64,000 nucleotides of DNA, from positions 1 through 64,000 of the forward strand of contig NZ_JAOART010000094.1 of NCBI RefSeq assembly GCF_025210435.1. Direction: 5' to 3'. The notes beneath the pieces were generated by a model. That model made no database searches and was not told the origin of the DNA. It was given only the letters and a program-made list of their open reading frames with translations. Positions 28,993-38,770 of this stretch are shown one piece after another. Position 1 is the stretch's first letter. Each line of letters opens with the position of its first letter. Position numbers and translations under genes: made by a program. Source of the stretch: Anaeromicrobium sp. Its GTDB lineage: Bacteria; Bacillota; Clostridia; Peptostreptococcales; Thermotaleaceae.

Positions 28993-29021
28993 ATTGTATC
29001 TTAGATTCAAGTATATGTCAA
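28993..29021 (-). promoter_or_regulatory. Sigma-A-type promoter of ylxM-ffh
   Basis: TTGACA (29021-29016) and TACAAT (28998-28993), 17 bp spacing. Confidence 0.85.
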
Positions 29022-29074
29022 CACATTTCTATAATTAAATTATATTTTTATTTTATAACTTTAAATTTCAAGTA

Positions 29075-30193
29075 CTACTCTCCAAATAATGCATTTACAA
29101 AATCATTAGGATTAAATATTTGTAAGTCTTCCATACCTTCCCCTACACCTATTAATTTTACAGGAATATTAAGTTCATTAGCTATACTAAGAACAACTCC
29201 TCCCTTAGCAGTTCCATCTAATTTTGTAAGAACTACACCATTAATATTAGTCACTTCCTTAAATACCTTTGCCTGTTGGATTGCATTTTGACCCGTTGTA
29301 GCATCTAATACGAGTAAGGTCTCTTTATTAGCTTCATTAAATTCTCTTTCTAAGACCTTGCTAACTTTACCCAATTCATTCATTAAGTTCTTTTTGTTGT
29401 GTAATCTCCCAGCCGTATCACATATTAGAATATCTGTATTTTTAGACTTTGCAGATTGTATAGCATCAAATATTACAGCAGCTGTATCTGCCCCTTCTTG
29501 ATGCTTAACAATATCTACCCCTACCCTATTTGACCAAATTTCCAATTGATCTATGGCTGCTGCTCTAAAGGTATCTCCAGCAGCTAATATTACCTTTTTC
29601 CCTTGACCTTTCATTCTATGGGCAATTTTTCCTATAGAAGTGGTTTTACCCACACCATTTACTCCTACAACTAATATTACAGATGGTGAGTTAGATACAT
29701 TTAATTCATTACTTTCTTCTAATGTTAAAATATCTATTAGAATTTCTTTTATCAATTCTCTAAGTTCTGCTGATTCTGTTATTTTTCTTTTTTTAGATTC
29801 AGTTCTAAGCCTATCTATTATTTCCATAGTAGTATTAACTCCAGCATCAGAAGTTATTAAAACTTCTTCTAGTTCTTCAAATAACTCCTCATCCACTTTT
29901 TTATAAGCTTTAAGTACACTGTCAACCTTATCTACGATTCCGTTTCTAGTCTTAGAAAGACCCATCTTTAATTTTTCAAATAGTCCTAACTTAGATGTTG
30001 TAACTTCCTCTTTTGTGTCTGATACCATGTCCACAGCCTCTTGTTCCATATCTATTATTTCTTCTGATTTTTGCTCAACTGATTGTTCCTCTATTTCCTC
30101 TGTTTTTTCTTTTATATCCTGAAGTTCTTCAGAATTATTTATTTCTTTTTCTTCTTCATTTCTCTTGAATTTTGAAAAAAGTCCTTTAAGCAT
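29075..30193 (-). CDS. ftsY: Signal recognition particle receptor FtsY
   Basis: Membrane-associated GTPase receptor for SRP. 372 residues: acidic Glu/Lys-rich N-terminal A region (about 1-75), then NG domain with GVNGVGKTTSIGKIA, DTAGRLHNKKNLMNEL, TKLDGTAKGGVVLS and the C-terminal GVGEGMEDLQIFNPNDFVNALF. Start at 30193 preferred: GGAGG is 7 nt upstream, but only 1 nt from the ATG two codons earlier. Follows smc by 15 nt. Confidence 0.97.
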   Translation of the reverse strand: MLKGLFSKFKRNEEEKEINNSEELQDIKEKTEEIEEQSVEQKSEEIIDMEQEAVDMVSDTKEEVTTSKLGLFEKLKMGLSKTRNGIVDKVDSVLKAYKKVDEELFEELEEVLITSDAGVNTTMEIIDRLRTESKKRKITESAELRELIKEILIDILTLEESNELNVSNSPSVILVVGVNGVGKTTSIGKIAHRMKGQGKKVILAAGDTFRAAAIDQLEIWSNRVGVDIVKHQEGADTAAVIFDAIQSAKSKNTDILICDTAGRLHNKKNLMNELGKVSKVLEREFNEANKETLLVLDATTGQNAIQQAKVFKEVTNINGVVLTKLDGTAKGGVVLSIANELNIPVKLIGVGEGMEDLQIFNPNDFVNALFGE

Positions 30194-30208
30194 TTTCATT
30201 CCTCCATA

Positions 30209-33200
30209 CTAGCTAATTTTTTCTTTCATTTCCAGGGAAACTAATTTTGATACACCTTGATCTTCCATGGTAACACCATATAAGGCATCTACAGACTCCA
30301 TAGTTCCTTTTCTATGGGTAACTACAATAAATTGAGTATCCGTTGAAAACTCCTTTAAAAACTCTGCATATCTATATACATTAGCTTCATCTAATGCAGC
30401 CTCTATTTCATCTAGTATACAAAAGGGTGTAGGTTTAACTCTTAATATGGCAAATAACAAGGATATGGCCGTTAAGGCCTTTTCTCCCCCTGATAATAGG
30501 GACAAATTCTGTAATTTTTTTCCTGGTGGTTGAGCTATGATTTCTATTTTAGTAGATAATATATCTTCCTTATCTACTAAAATAATCTCTGCCTTTCCAC
30601 CCCCAAATAAAGCCTTAAATATTTCATCAAAGTTTACTCTTATATCATTGAAAGTTTTAATAAATTGACTTTCCATTGTATTTTCCATATCTTTTATGAC
30701 CTGCCTTAGAGATTTAATAGAATTAGTTAAATCATCCTTTTGGGTAGTCAAAAATTCATATCTTTCCATAACCCTATCGTATTCACCTATGGAATCCATG
30801 TTTATATTTCCTAATCCTTTAATTTTTCTTCTAAGGTTTTTCCCCTCTTTAGATGCCTCTCCCATGTTTATTTTATCGTTCTTATATTTTTTAGCTTCTT
30901 CATATTCTAGTTCATAATCTTCTAAAAGTTTATTTAAAATATTCTGTTGTTGAATATCTAGTCTAGCAAGTCTTAATTCTACCTTGTGATTACTATCTTG
31001 CAATTCACCTACTACTTGTCCATTTTTATGTAAGTCTTCACTTAATCTATTATATAAACTAGATATATTCTCTTTATTTTCCATTTCTTTCTTCAGATTT
31101 ATTTCATATTGACTTTTTAATATGGTATTTTCTTTTATATCAGTTTGAATTTCAAGGAGCAACTCTTCTATAGAAACTTTTTCTAATTTCATTTCGTTAA
31201 TATTTTTATTTTTTATTTCCATGGTATTTTGGGATTTTATTAATTCACCACTTAATTCTTTCCTTGATTTTGTATGATTCTTATCCTTTTCCACAAGGGA
31301 TGCCATATTTACTTTTAAAGCCGTTATTTCGTAATTTAATTGATCCCTTTGTACTTTTATCTTGTCATGCTCATCTTTATTCTCATTAGCACCCTTATTT
31401 ATACTTTCCTCTTTAAATTTCAAGCTTTGTATTTCTTCTTCTCTCAATTTTATTTCAATTTCTGTTTCCTTTAAATCCATTTCAATTTGCTTAATTTCAT
31501 TGTTTACTTTTTCCATTTGAATATTGCTATTCTTAATTTCATACTGATTTTTTTCTATTTTGTTATTTATTTTTATAAGTTCTATCTCTTTTACTTTTAT
31601 AAAATTTTCATTTGTATCTACCAAAATTTCTAATTCATGTACCTTCTCTTCAATTTCCTTTTTTTCTTTTCTTATTTCTTCTTTTATTTGATTTTCATTA
31701 TTTAAAGATTCTTCTAGTTCATCTATTTCCCTTTGTCTACTCAAAATATTTAAGGTTTTAGATTTATAGCTCCCCCCTGTAATTGCACCTGTAGTATTAA
31801 TCACATCCCCTTCTAAGGACACTATTTTGTATTTTTTACTTATTTTCTTTGATAGTTCTATGCCCGTTTCAATAGTATCTACAATAATAGTTCTTCCTAA
31901 TAAAAATTTCATAACTCCATCGTATTCATGGGAAAAATCTACTAAGTCACTTGCATATCCTAGTATACTTTTAGATATACTTATATTGTCTCTTTTTCTT
32001 TCCCTATGAGAAGAAAAATTTTCTATTGGTAAAAAGGTCACTCTTCCAAGCCTATTTTTCTTTAAATAGTCAATTATATCTTTGGCATCTTTAGAAGTAT
32101 CACATACTATGTTTTGCATGGTAGCCCCTAGTGTAACCTCAACGGCTATCTCTAATCCCTTTGGAACTTTTAACAATTCACCTACCACTCCATGAATATT
32201 TTTCCCAAGTGGACTGTTTTTACAGAACTTTAAAGTCTCCTTTACACTCTTACTAAACCCTTCATAGGCCCTTTGCATTTCTACTAGTAATTTCTTTTTA
32301 GTCTCATAATCCCTAATATTTTGAATAGATTTATTCTCTTTTATTACAGAAGCCGCATGGGATTTTTTAGTAATTACTAATTCATTACTAAAATTATTAT
32401 AATCCTTTTTTAAATCACTAAGGTCCCTTTTAATTGTATTTCCTTCTTCTAGTATAATATTTCCCTCTTTTTTTAATTCCAACTGAATTTTATTTAGTTC
32501 TTTCTTTTCTCCATCTATGGTAATATTTCTTTTTTCCAGATTTCTTTTTAATGTATCTAAACTACTTATTTCACTTTTTTTACTAGCTATTAGATTTAAT
32601 ATTTCAATTAAATCATCCTTATAGGTTTCCATACTCTCCTCATAGGAAGTTATAGTATCTATAAGTTCCTTTAAAGATTTTTCTTTATTTGAAATTTTAG
32701 AACCTTCTTTTTCTAAAATTTGTCTATTATTTTTCTCTTCAATTTCTATTCTCTTTATTTCTTCTTCAATATTCCTTCTATTATTTTTAATATGTTGAAT
32801 TTCTTCATGGATTCTTTCTAAATTATGAATTATATTTATTTTCTTTTCATTGTTAAGTTTTGTTTCCCCTTCTCTTTTTTCTATTAAGTTACTTATGTTG
32901 AATATATTGTTTTTCAAGTTGTTAATTGTATTTTCAGCAGTTTCCATTCCGCCTTTTAGTTTTTCAAATTCCGTATTTACTTCTCTTTTTTTGTCTAAGT
33001 AAAATTCCAATTGTTCTAAAACAATCCTTTGTTGTTCCTTTAAGGAATCTAAATCCCCCTTAACACTTTCAAACTCATTTAAGTATAAGTTAATTTCAAT
33101 ATTCCTTAATTGTTCCTTGTATTTCATATACTCTTTAGCCTTTTTAGATTGTCTTTCTAAGGATGGAATTCTATTTTCAAGTTCACTTACTATATCATCT

Positions 33201-33772
33201 ACCCTGGTTAAGTTCTGCTCTGTATTTTCCAATTTTTTTTCTGATTCTTGCTTTCTTGTCCTATACTTAACAATTCCTGCTGCCTCTTCAAACAAAAGCC
33301 TTCTATCTCCTGTTTTGTTACTTAATATTTCATCTATTTTTCCTTGGCCAATAATGGAATATCCATCAATTCCAACACCTGTATCCATAAAAATTTCTTT
33401 AATATCCTTTAGTCTGCATAGAGACTTATTTATATAATACTCGCTATCTCCTGATCTATAGACTCTCCTAGTTATTGTAACCTCTGAATAATCCACATCT
33501 AGCTTATTACTCTCATTATCTAATGTTAATGAAACCTCTGCCATGCCAAGAGGTTTTCTTTCAGTGGTTCCTGCAAAAATAATATCTTCCATTTTACTTC
33601 CCCTAAGGGTTTTGGCACTTTGTTCTCCTAATACCCATCTAACTGCATCAGAAATATTACTTTTGCCACTTCCATTAGGTCCTACTATAGCTGTTATTCC
33701 ATCTTTAAATTCTATATTTGTCTTATCTGCAAAGGATTTAAATCCTCTTAATTCTATTTTCCTTAGATGCAA
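30209..33772 (-). CDS. smc: Chromosome segregation ATPase SMC
   Basis: Condensin core that organises the nucleoid with ScpA and ScpB. 1187 residues, standard size. Walker A GPNGSGKSN at 31-39, two long coiled coils, hinge near 510-650 (GVVGELLKVPKGLEIAVEVTLG), ABC signature LSLLSGGEKALTAISLLFAIL and Walker B CILDEIEAALDEANV. The start is a TTG; 33772 gives MHLRKIELRGFKSF, matching the family, while another TTG lies two codons upstream. Confidence 0.96.
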   Translation of the reverse strand: MHLRKIELRGFKSFADKTNIEFKDGITAIVGPNGSGKSNISDAVRWVLGEQSAKTLRGSKMEDIIFAGTTERKPLGMAEVSLTLDNESNKLDVDYSEVTITRRVYRSGDSEYYINKSLCRLKDIKEIFMDTGVGIDGYSIIGQGKIDEILSNKTGDRRLLFEEAAGIVKYRTRKQESEKKLENTEQNLTRVDDIVSELENRIPSLERQSKKAKEYMKYKEQLRNIEINLYLNEFESVKGDLDSLKEQQRIVLEQLEFYLDKKREVNTEFEKLKGGMETAENTINNLKNNIFNISNLIEKREGETKLNNEKKINIIHNLERIHEEIQHIKNNRRNIEEEIKRIEIEEKNNRQILEKEGSKISNKEKSLKELIDTITSYEESMETYKDDLIEILNLIASKKSEISSLDTLKRNLEKRNITIDGEKKELNKIQLELKKEGNIILEEGNTIKRDLSDLKKDYNNFSNELVITKKSHAASVIKENKSIQNIRDYETKKKLLVEMQRAYEGFSKSVKETLKFCKNSPLGKNIHGVVGELLKVPKGLEIAVEVTLGATMQNIVCDTSKDAKDIIDYLKKNRLGRVTFLPIENFSSHRERKRDNISISKSILGYASDLVDFSHEYDGVMKFLLGRTIIVDTIETGIELSKKISKKYKIVSLEGDVINTTGAITGGSYKSKTLNILSRQREIDELEESLNNENQIKEEIRKEKKEIEEKVHELEILVDTNENFIKVKEIELIKINNKIEKNQYEIKNSNIQMEKVNNEIKQIEMDLKETEIEIKLREEEIQSLKFKEESINKGANENKDEHDKIKVQRDQLNYEITALKVNMASLVEKDKNHTKSRKELSGELIKSQNTMEIKNKNINEMKLEKVSIEELLLEIQTDIKENTILKSQYEINLKKEMENKENISSLYNRLSEDLHKNGQVVGELQDSNHKVELRLARLDIQQQNILNKLLEDYELEYEEAKKYKNDKINMGEASKEGKNLRRKIKGLGNINMDSIGEYDRVMERYEFLTTQKDDLTNSIKSLRQVIKDMENTMESQFIKTFNDIRVNFDEIFKALFGGGKAEIILVDKEDILSTKIEIIAQPPGKKLQNLSLLSGGEKALTAISLLFAILRVKPTPFCILDEIEAALDEANVYRYAEFLKEFSTDTQFIVVTHRKGTMESVDALYGVTMEDQGVSKLVSLEMKEKIS

Positions 33773-33813
33773 TTTCAAAACACCTCTTTAATATGCAAAA
33801 GTTACAAATTATA

Positions 33814-33864
33814 ATGCAATTTAAAATTTATCTTTAAATAATTTAGATAGATTTTAAATTGCAT
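33814..33864 (-). other. Long AT-rich hairpin between the radical SAM gene and smc
   Basis: ATGCAATTTAAAAT pairs with ATTTTAAATTGCAT, extended inward by TATC/GATA, and overlaps the radical SAM stop codon. The downstream minus strand lacks a proper T run, so it may be a processing or stability hairpin rather than a terminator. Confidence 0.5.
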
Positions 33865-34930
33865 CATTTATGTACTGTGTTATATTATAAACTATCCTAC
33901 TTCTATTCGTAAATAATTTCACATTCCTATCTGTAAGTGAATTATTTCTCATTATCTTTATTTTTCCAATATTATATTTTTCTTTCAAAAACTTAATGTT
34001 AGATTTGTTGTGACCTGCCACGCTAGATATATTTTTATCATTTGTCTCTATGATTACTTCCTTTTCATTTTCTAATTTGGAATTATAAAATATATAATTT
34101 AAAAAGTCATTAAATAGCTTATCTTCCACTAGCTGCCTAATAGATGGGTGAAAAGGTCCTGCAATTATATCTTTTCCCTTAGCTATATTTTCTGTAGGCT
34201 GTAATCCTATTCGAATTACTTCTATATGGTTTTTTATAAACTTAATTAATAAATCTTTGCAAATATCTATGGTATTCTCTAAAGAAAAGGGAATATATTT
34301 AGAGTTAATATACATTTGTTCTAGTTCAGTATCCTTTACAACTAGAGTTGGATATATCCTAACAAAATCAGGTTTCAACTTTATTATTTCATCAGCAGTA
34401 TAATTAACCGAATCTTCCCTGTCTCCAGGAAGGCCTACCATCATCTGTAGTCCCACTTTAACAGGATACTTTTTCATAATATTAACTGCTTTCTTCACAT
34501 GTTCTGGTGTATGGCCCCTTCCACTCATATTAAGGATTCTTTCATCCATAGATTGAACCCCTAACTCAATTATTGAAACACCATATTTCACTAAAAAATC
34601 CATTATTTCCTCATTAATATAGTCAGGACGTGTGGATAACCTAATATGGTTGACTATTCCCTTAGATTTCCACTCATACGCTACTTTAAGTAAATTCTCT
34701 TGTAACTCCCTTTCTATGCCTGTGAAACTTCCTCCAAAGAAGGCTATTTCAATATTTTTATTCTCATAATCTTTAATAGTACTTATATAATCCCCTATTT
34801 GATTTCTTACTTTGTCTATTGATATATCTTCAAGATTTCCAGTAATTCTTTTTTGATTACAAAAAACACAATCAAAGGGACAGCCCTTATGTGGAACAAA
34901 TACGGGAATTATGTAATTAGTCTTTGCCAT
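33854..34930 (-). CDS. Radical SAM protein (Elp3-like, no acetyltransferase domain)
   Basis: 358 residues. N-terminal radical SAM cluster motif HKGCPFDCVFCNQKRITG (CxxxCxxC near 16-25), FFGGSFTGI, LSTRPDYI and GVQSMDERILNMSGRGHT, the pattern of the Elp3-like radical SAM subfamily. Unlike Elp3 it stops without a GNAT acetyltransferase domain. The rnc-radical SAM-smc order recurs in Clostridia. Substrate unknown; a tRNA or other RNA modification is an inference from relatives. Confidence 0.85.
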   Translation of the reverse strand: MAKTNYIIPVFVPHKGCPFDCVFCNQKRITGNLEDISIDKVRNQIGDYISTIKDYENKNIEIAFFGGSFTGIERELQENLLKVAYEWKSKGIVNHIRLSTRPDYINEEIMDFLVKYGVSIIELGVQSMDERILNMSGRGHTPEHVKKAVNIMKKYPVKVGLQMMVGLPGDREDSVNYTADEIIKLKPDFVRIYPTLVVKDTELEQMYINSKYIPFSLENTIDICKDLLIKFIKNHIEVIRIGLQPTENIAKGKDIIAGPFHPSIRQLVEDKLFNDFLNYIFYNSKLENEKEVIIETNDKNISSVAGHNKSNIKFLKEKYNIGKIKIMRNNSLTDRNVKLFTNRSRIVYNITQYINDAI

Positions 34931-34931
34931 A

Positions 34932-35642
34932 CTATACCACCTTCTTGAGTGCCTCTTTTGCAGCCTTTTGTTCTGCTTCCTTTTTACTCTTTCCTAATCC
35001 TTTCCCTATTACTTGTCCAGCAATTTTAACTTGTACATAAAAGATTTTATTATGGTCTGGACCCTTTTCATCTATTACTTCATATTCAATTTTGTCATTT
35101 CCCTTACCTTGAATAATTTCTTGTAAATGGGTTTTATAATCTTGGAATATTCTTCCTTCTATCGCGTCCTTAATAGTATTCTTTAAGTTATACAGTATAA
35201 ACTTCTTAGCATTTTCCAATCCACCATCTAAATATATGGCTCCTATAACAGCTTCAAAGGTATCTGCCAAAATTGATATCCTTTCTCTTCCACCGGTTAC
35301 CTCTTCACCCTTTCCCAGCATTAAATATTTACCCATACTAAGTTCCATGGATGAATTAGCTAAAGAAGGTTCACATACAATGCTTGCCCTAATTTTAGTC
35401 AATTCCCCCTCTTGAGAAGTAGACAAATTTTTGTATAAATAATCACTTATAACAATTCCCAATACAGAATCTCCTAAAAACTCTAATCTTTCATTGTACT
35501 GTATATTTCTTTTTTTATTCTCATTAGCATATGAACTATGAGTTAAAGCTTCATTTAATAGACTTATATTATTGAATTCATAAGATATTTTTTTAGATAT
35601 TTCATCCAATAAATCATGTCTATTAGGATCAATATTACTCAT
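34932..35642 (-). CDS. rnc: Ribonuclease III
   Basis: Double-stranded-RNA endonuclease for rRNA and mRNA processing. 236 residues. RNase III domain with ERLEFLGDSVLGIVISDYL, and DTFEAVIGAIYLDGG holding the acidic site residues; C-terminal dsRBD (TYKTHLQEIIQG-type start; GLGKSKKEAEQKAAKEAL). Sits between the fab operon and smc as in many Firmicutes. The radical SAM start codon is one base after its stop. Confidence 0.98.
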   Translation of the reverse strand: MSNIDPNRHDLLDEISKKISYEFNNISLLNEALTHSSYANENKKRNIQYNERLEFLGDSVLGIVISDYLYKNLSTSQEGELTKIRASIVCEPSLANSSMELSMGKYLMLGKGEEVTGGRERISILADTFEAVIGAIYLDGGLENAKKFILYNLKNTIKDAIEGRIFQDYKTHLQEIIQGKGNDKIEYEVIDEKGPDHNKIFYVQVKIAGQVIGKGLGKSKKEAEQKAAKEALKKVV

Positions 35643-35735
35643 TAATGTCCTCCTTATATTCTTTTTTCTCTAATATATTTTACACTTTTTTCACATAATT
35701 TAAAAGTTATTATATTAAAATCCCTCTTAAATTTT

Positions 35736-35774
35736 AATCGGGAGTTTAGGCATATGCCTTAGTCACTCCCGATT
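35736..35774 (-). terminator. Terminator after fabF with an embedded AGGCATATGCCT palindrome
   Basis: AATCGGGAGT pairs with ACTCCCGATT. Between the arms sits TTAGGCATATGCCTTAGTC: AGGCATATGCCT (35748-35759) is exactly the two ends of the dispersed repeat (see 48219) joined head to head. Confidence 0.8.
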
Positions 35775-35793
35775 ATTTTATTAAAATAATTGA

Positions 35794-37029
35794 TTATTTA
35801 TATTTTTTTAATAATATGGTTGCATTATGTCCACCAAAACCTAGAGAATTAGATAATGCATAACTTACTTCCATCTCTCTTCCCACATTTGGAACGTAAT
35901 CTAAATCACATTCTTCATCAGGAGTTGTATAGTTAATAGTTGGTGGTACAAAATTTTCATCAATGGCAAGGGCACATACAATGGCTTCTACTCCACCAGC
36001 TGCTCCTAATAAATGACCTGTCATAGATTTTGAAGAACTAATGGCTATATCTTTAGCATGATCTTTAAATACAGTCTTTATAGCTGCTGTCTCATTTTTG
36101 TCATTCATTGGGGTTGAAGTTCCATGGGCATTTATATAATTTAATTCATTAGGATCCACATTTCCATCCTTTAATGCATTCATCATTGATCTTGCAGCAC
36201 CTTCTCCTCCTGGAGCTGGAGCTGTAATATGATATGCATCTGCACTCATTCCATATCCTACTATCTCTGCATATATATGGGCACCTCTTTTAATAGCATG
36301 TTCTAATTCTTCTATTACAAGCATTCCAGCCCCTTCACCCATTATAAATCCATTTCTATCTTTATCAAATGGTCTGCTAGCCTTTTGTGGTTCATCATTT
36401 CTAGTAGATAAAGCTTTCATATTAGTAAATCCTGCTATACTAAGGGGAGTTATTGAAGCCTCTGTTCCCCCTGTGATCATAATGTCTGCATCATTTCTTT
36501 GGATTGCTTTAAAGGCATCTCCAACGGCATTTGTAGATGATGCACACGCCGTTACAACTGTTGTATTTGGTCCCTTTGCCCCTAAGGCCATAGATATATG
36601 TCCAGAAGCAATATTAGTTATCATCATAGGTATGAAAAATGGACTTACCCTTGAAGGACCCTTCTTAGACATTTTTTCAAATTCTCTTTCGAAAGTTTGA
36701 ATTCCACCTATACCTGATCCTATTATCACTCCAAATTTTTCCTTTTCCACTTTATCTAAATCTAATTTAGCATCTTTAACTGCAAGCTTTGAAGCAGCAA
36801 TCCCAAATTGAGTAAATTTATCCATTCTCTTTGCTTCTTTTTTATCAATAAATTGTAGGGGATCAAAATCTTTAACTTCTCCAGCAATTTTTACTGAATG
36901 GTTTTCCGTATCAAAATTAGTAATTAGTCCAATTCCACTTTTACCTTCTTTAATATTTTTCCAGAATTCTTCTTTCCCAATTCCTACAGGTGTAACCGCA
37001 CCTATTCCAGTAATTACAACTCTACGCAT
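35794..37029 (-). CDS. fabF: Beta-ketoacyl-ACP synthase II
   Basis: Elongating condensing enzyme of fatty acid synthesis. 411 residues. Catalytic Cys162 in [14 protein letters not shown], His in [11 protein letters not shown] and His in [13 protein letters not shown] complete the Cys-His-His triad. Last gene of the fapR-plsX-fabHDG-fabF operon. Usually acpP is directly upstream; here fabG is, 28 nt away. Confidence 0.97.
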   Translation of the reverse strand: MRRVVITGIGAVTPVGIGKEEFWKNIKEGKSGIGLITNFDTENHSVKIAGEVKDFDPLQFIDKKEAKRMDKFTQFGIAASKLAVKDAKLDLDKVEKEKFGVIIGSGIGGIQTFEREFEKMSKKGPSRVSPFFIPMMITNIASGHISMALGAKGPNTTVVTACASSTNAVGDAFKAIQRNDADIMITGGTEASITPLSIAGFTNMKALSTRNDEPQKASRPFDKDRNGFIMGEGAGMLVIEELEHAIKRGAHIYAEIVGYGMSADAYHITAPAPGGEGAARSMMNALKDGNVDPNELNYINAHGTSTPMNDKNETAAIKTVFKDHAKDIAISSSKSMTGHLLGAAGGVEAIVCALAIDENFVPPTINYTTPDEECDLDYVPNVGREMEVSYALSNSLGFGGHNATILLKKYK

Positions 37030-37057
37030 AAAAAATAACCTCCCATATGTCTTTTCA

Positions 37058-37801
37058 TTACATTACCATTCCACCATCTACATTGATTACTTGACCTGTA
37101 ATATAGTTAGCTCTTTCTGAAGCCAAGAAAGCTACTGTATCTGCCACTTCTTCTGGCATACCTGCTCTACCAACTGGAATTTTAGCTAACATTTGTTCCT
37201 TTATAGTATCACTTAGGCCGTCAGTCATGTCTGATTTTATAAGGCCTGGTGCCACTGCATTGACAGTTATCCCTCTAGTGGCTAATTCCTTTGCTATAGA
37301 CTTGGTAAATCCAATTAATCCAGCCTTTGAAGCAGCATAATTTGCTTGACCAATATTTCCTGTAATACCTACTACTGATGCTATATTTATTATTTTTCCA
37401 CTTCTTTTTCTCATCATTTTTCTACCAATTATTTTAGTACAATTAAAAGCTCCCTTTAAGTTTACTTCCATTACTTTATCCCAATCTTCTTCAGACATTT
37501 TAATTAGAAGTTTATCCTTTTCAATTCCGGCATTATTTACTAATATATCTATATTGCCAAACTCTTCCTCTGCCTTTTTAACAAGTTCTTCTATTTGACC
37601 AAGCTCTGCCACATTGGCTTGTAGGGCGATGGCATCTTTTCCCATTTCCTTTATTTCATTTACTGTTTCTTCTGCCTTTTGAGAATTACTTGTATAATTA
37701 ACCACTATATTGGCCCCAAATTGGGCTAACTTTAAGGCAATAGCCTTTCCAATTCCCCTAGAACCGCCTGTGACCAAAGCCGTCTTTCCATTTAAATTCA
37801 T
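37058..37801 (-). CDS. fabG: 3-oxoacyl-ACP reductase
   Basis: NADPH-dependent short-chain dehydrogenase reducing beta-ketoacyl-ACP. 247 residues. Rossmann motif [43 protein letters not shown] with the Ser-Tyr-Lys active site, and the C-terminal [15 protein letters not shown]. Between fabD and fabF. Confidence 0.97.
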   Translation of the reverse strand: MNLNGKTALVTGGSRGIGKAIALKLAQFGANIVVNYTSNSQKAEETVNEIKEMGKDAIALQANVAELGQIEELVKKAEEEFGNIDILVNNAGIEKDKLLIKMSEEDWDKVMEVNLKGAFNCTKIIGRKMMRKRSGKIINIASVVGITGNIGQANYAASKAGLIGFTKSIAKELATRGITVNAVAPGLIKSDMTDGLSDTIKEQMLAKIPVGRAGMPEEVADTVAFLASERANYITGQVINVDGGMVM

Positions 37802-37812
37802 AAACTTACCTC

Positions 37813-38757
37813 CTACCCTTTTAACACATGAATTGTATCATTTAATGTTTTCATGTCAGAAATATTGTATGTATTTACTTTTTTCCCAAGCTTCTTAGCT
37901 ATTTTCTTTATAAATCCACTTAAAGATTTCCCTGGACCTATCTCTACAAAAGTATCTACTCCATCATTGATCATCTTTTCCACATTGTCAACCCATAAAA
38001 CAGACTTGCTTACCTGCTGCACTAGGAAATCTCTAGTAGCATCTAATGTGTAATATTTGTTCTGTGCATTACTAAGAACTGGTATATTCCCTTCTCTTAA
38101 TTGTACATTTTCTAATTCACCACTTAACTTTTCTCCTGCAGGAATTAACATAGAACAGTGAAAAGGTGCACTTACTGGTAATATAACTGCCTTCTTTGCT
38201 CCCTTTTCCTTGGCGATTTCACAAGCTTTTTCCACAGCTTTTACTTCACCTGATATTACAATTTGACCTGGTGAGTTAAAGTTTGCTGCTTCTACCACAC
38301 CAAATTCTTTAGATAACTCTAGGACTTCTTCTAGTATGTCCTTATCCATACCTAATATAGCTGCCATAGTTCCTACTCCAAGGGCAACGGCCTCTTGCAT
38401 ATATTTACCTCTCTTTTTAACTAAAGCCACTGAATCTTTAAAATCCATCATATTAGCTATAACCAAAGATGCATATTCTCCTAAACTAAGACCTGCACTT
38501 ACATGAGGTTTAATTCCTTCCTTCTCTAAAATCTTACTTATAGCAATACAAGTAGTTAATATTGCCGGTTGAGTATTTTCTGTCTTTCTTAACTCTTCCT
38601 CTGGTCCTTCAAAACAAAGCTTCTTCATATCATATCCAACAGCTTCACTAGCTTGTTCAAAAATTTCACTTGCCATTTCATAGTTTTCACATATTTCTTT
38701 TCCCATTCCCACGTATTGTGCTCCTTGTCCTGGGAATACAAATGCCATTTTACCCAT
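37813..38757 (-). CDS. fabD: Malonyl-CoA:ACP transacylase
   Basis: Loads malonyl groups onto ACP. 314 residues. FPGQGAQYVGMGKE near the N-terminus, nucleophile Ser91 in AGLSLGEYASLV, partner His in APFHCSML and the C-terminal VEIGPGKSLSGF. Its ACP substrate gene is not in this window. Confidence 0.97.
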   Translation of the reverse strand: MGKMAFVFPGQGAQYVGMGKEICENYEMASEIFEQASEAVGYDMKKLCFEGPEEELRKTENTQPAILTTCIAISKILEKEGIKPHVSAGLSLGEYASLVIANMMDFKDSVALVKKRGKYMQEAVALGVGTMAAILGMDKDILEEVLELSKEFGVVEAANFNSPGQIVISGEVKAVEKACEIAKEKGAKKAVILPVSAPFHCSMLIPAGEKLSGELENVQLREGNIPVLSNAQNKYYTLDATRDFLVQQVSKSVLWVDNVEKMINDGVDTFVEIGPGKSLSGFIKKIAKKLGKKVNTYNISDMKTLNDTIHVLKG

Positions 38758-38770
38758 ATTTAAGTCCCCC

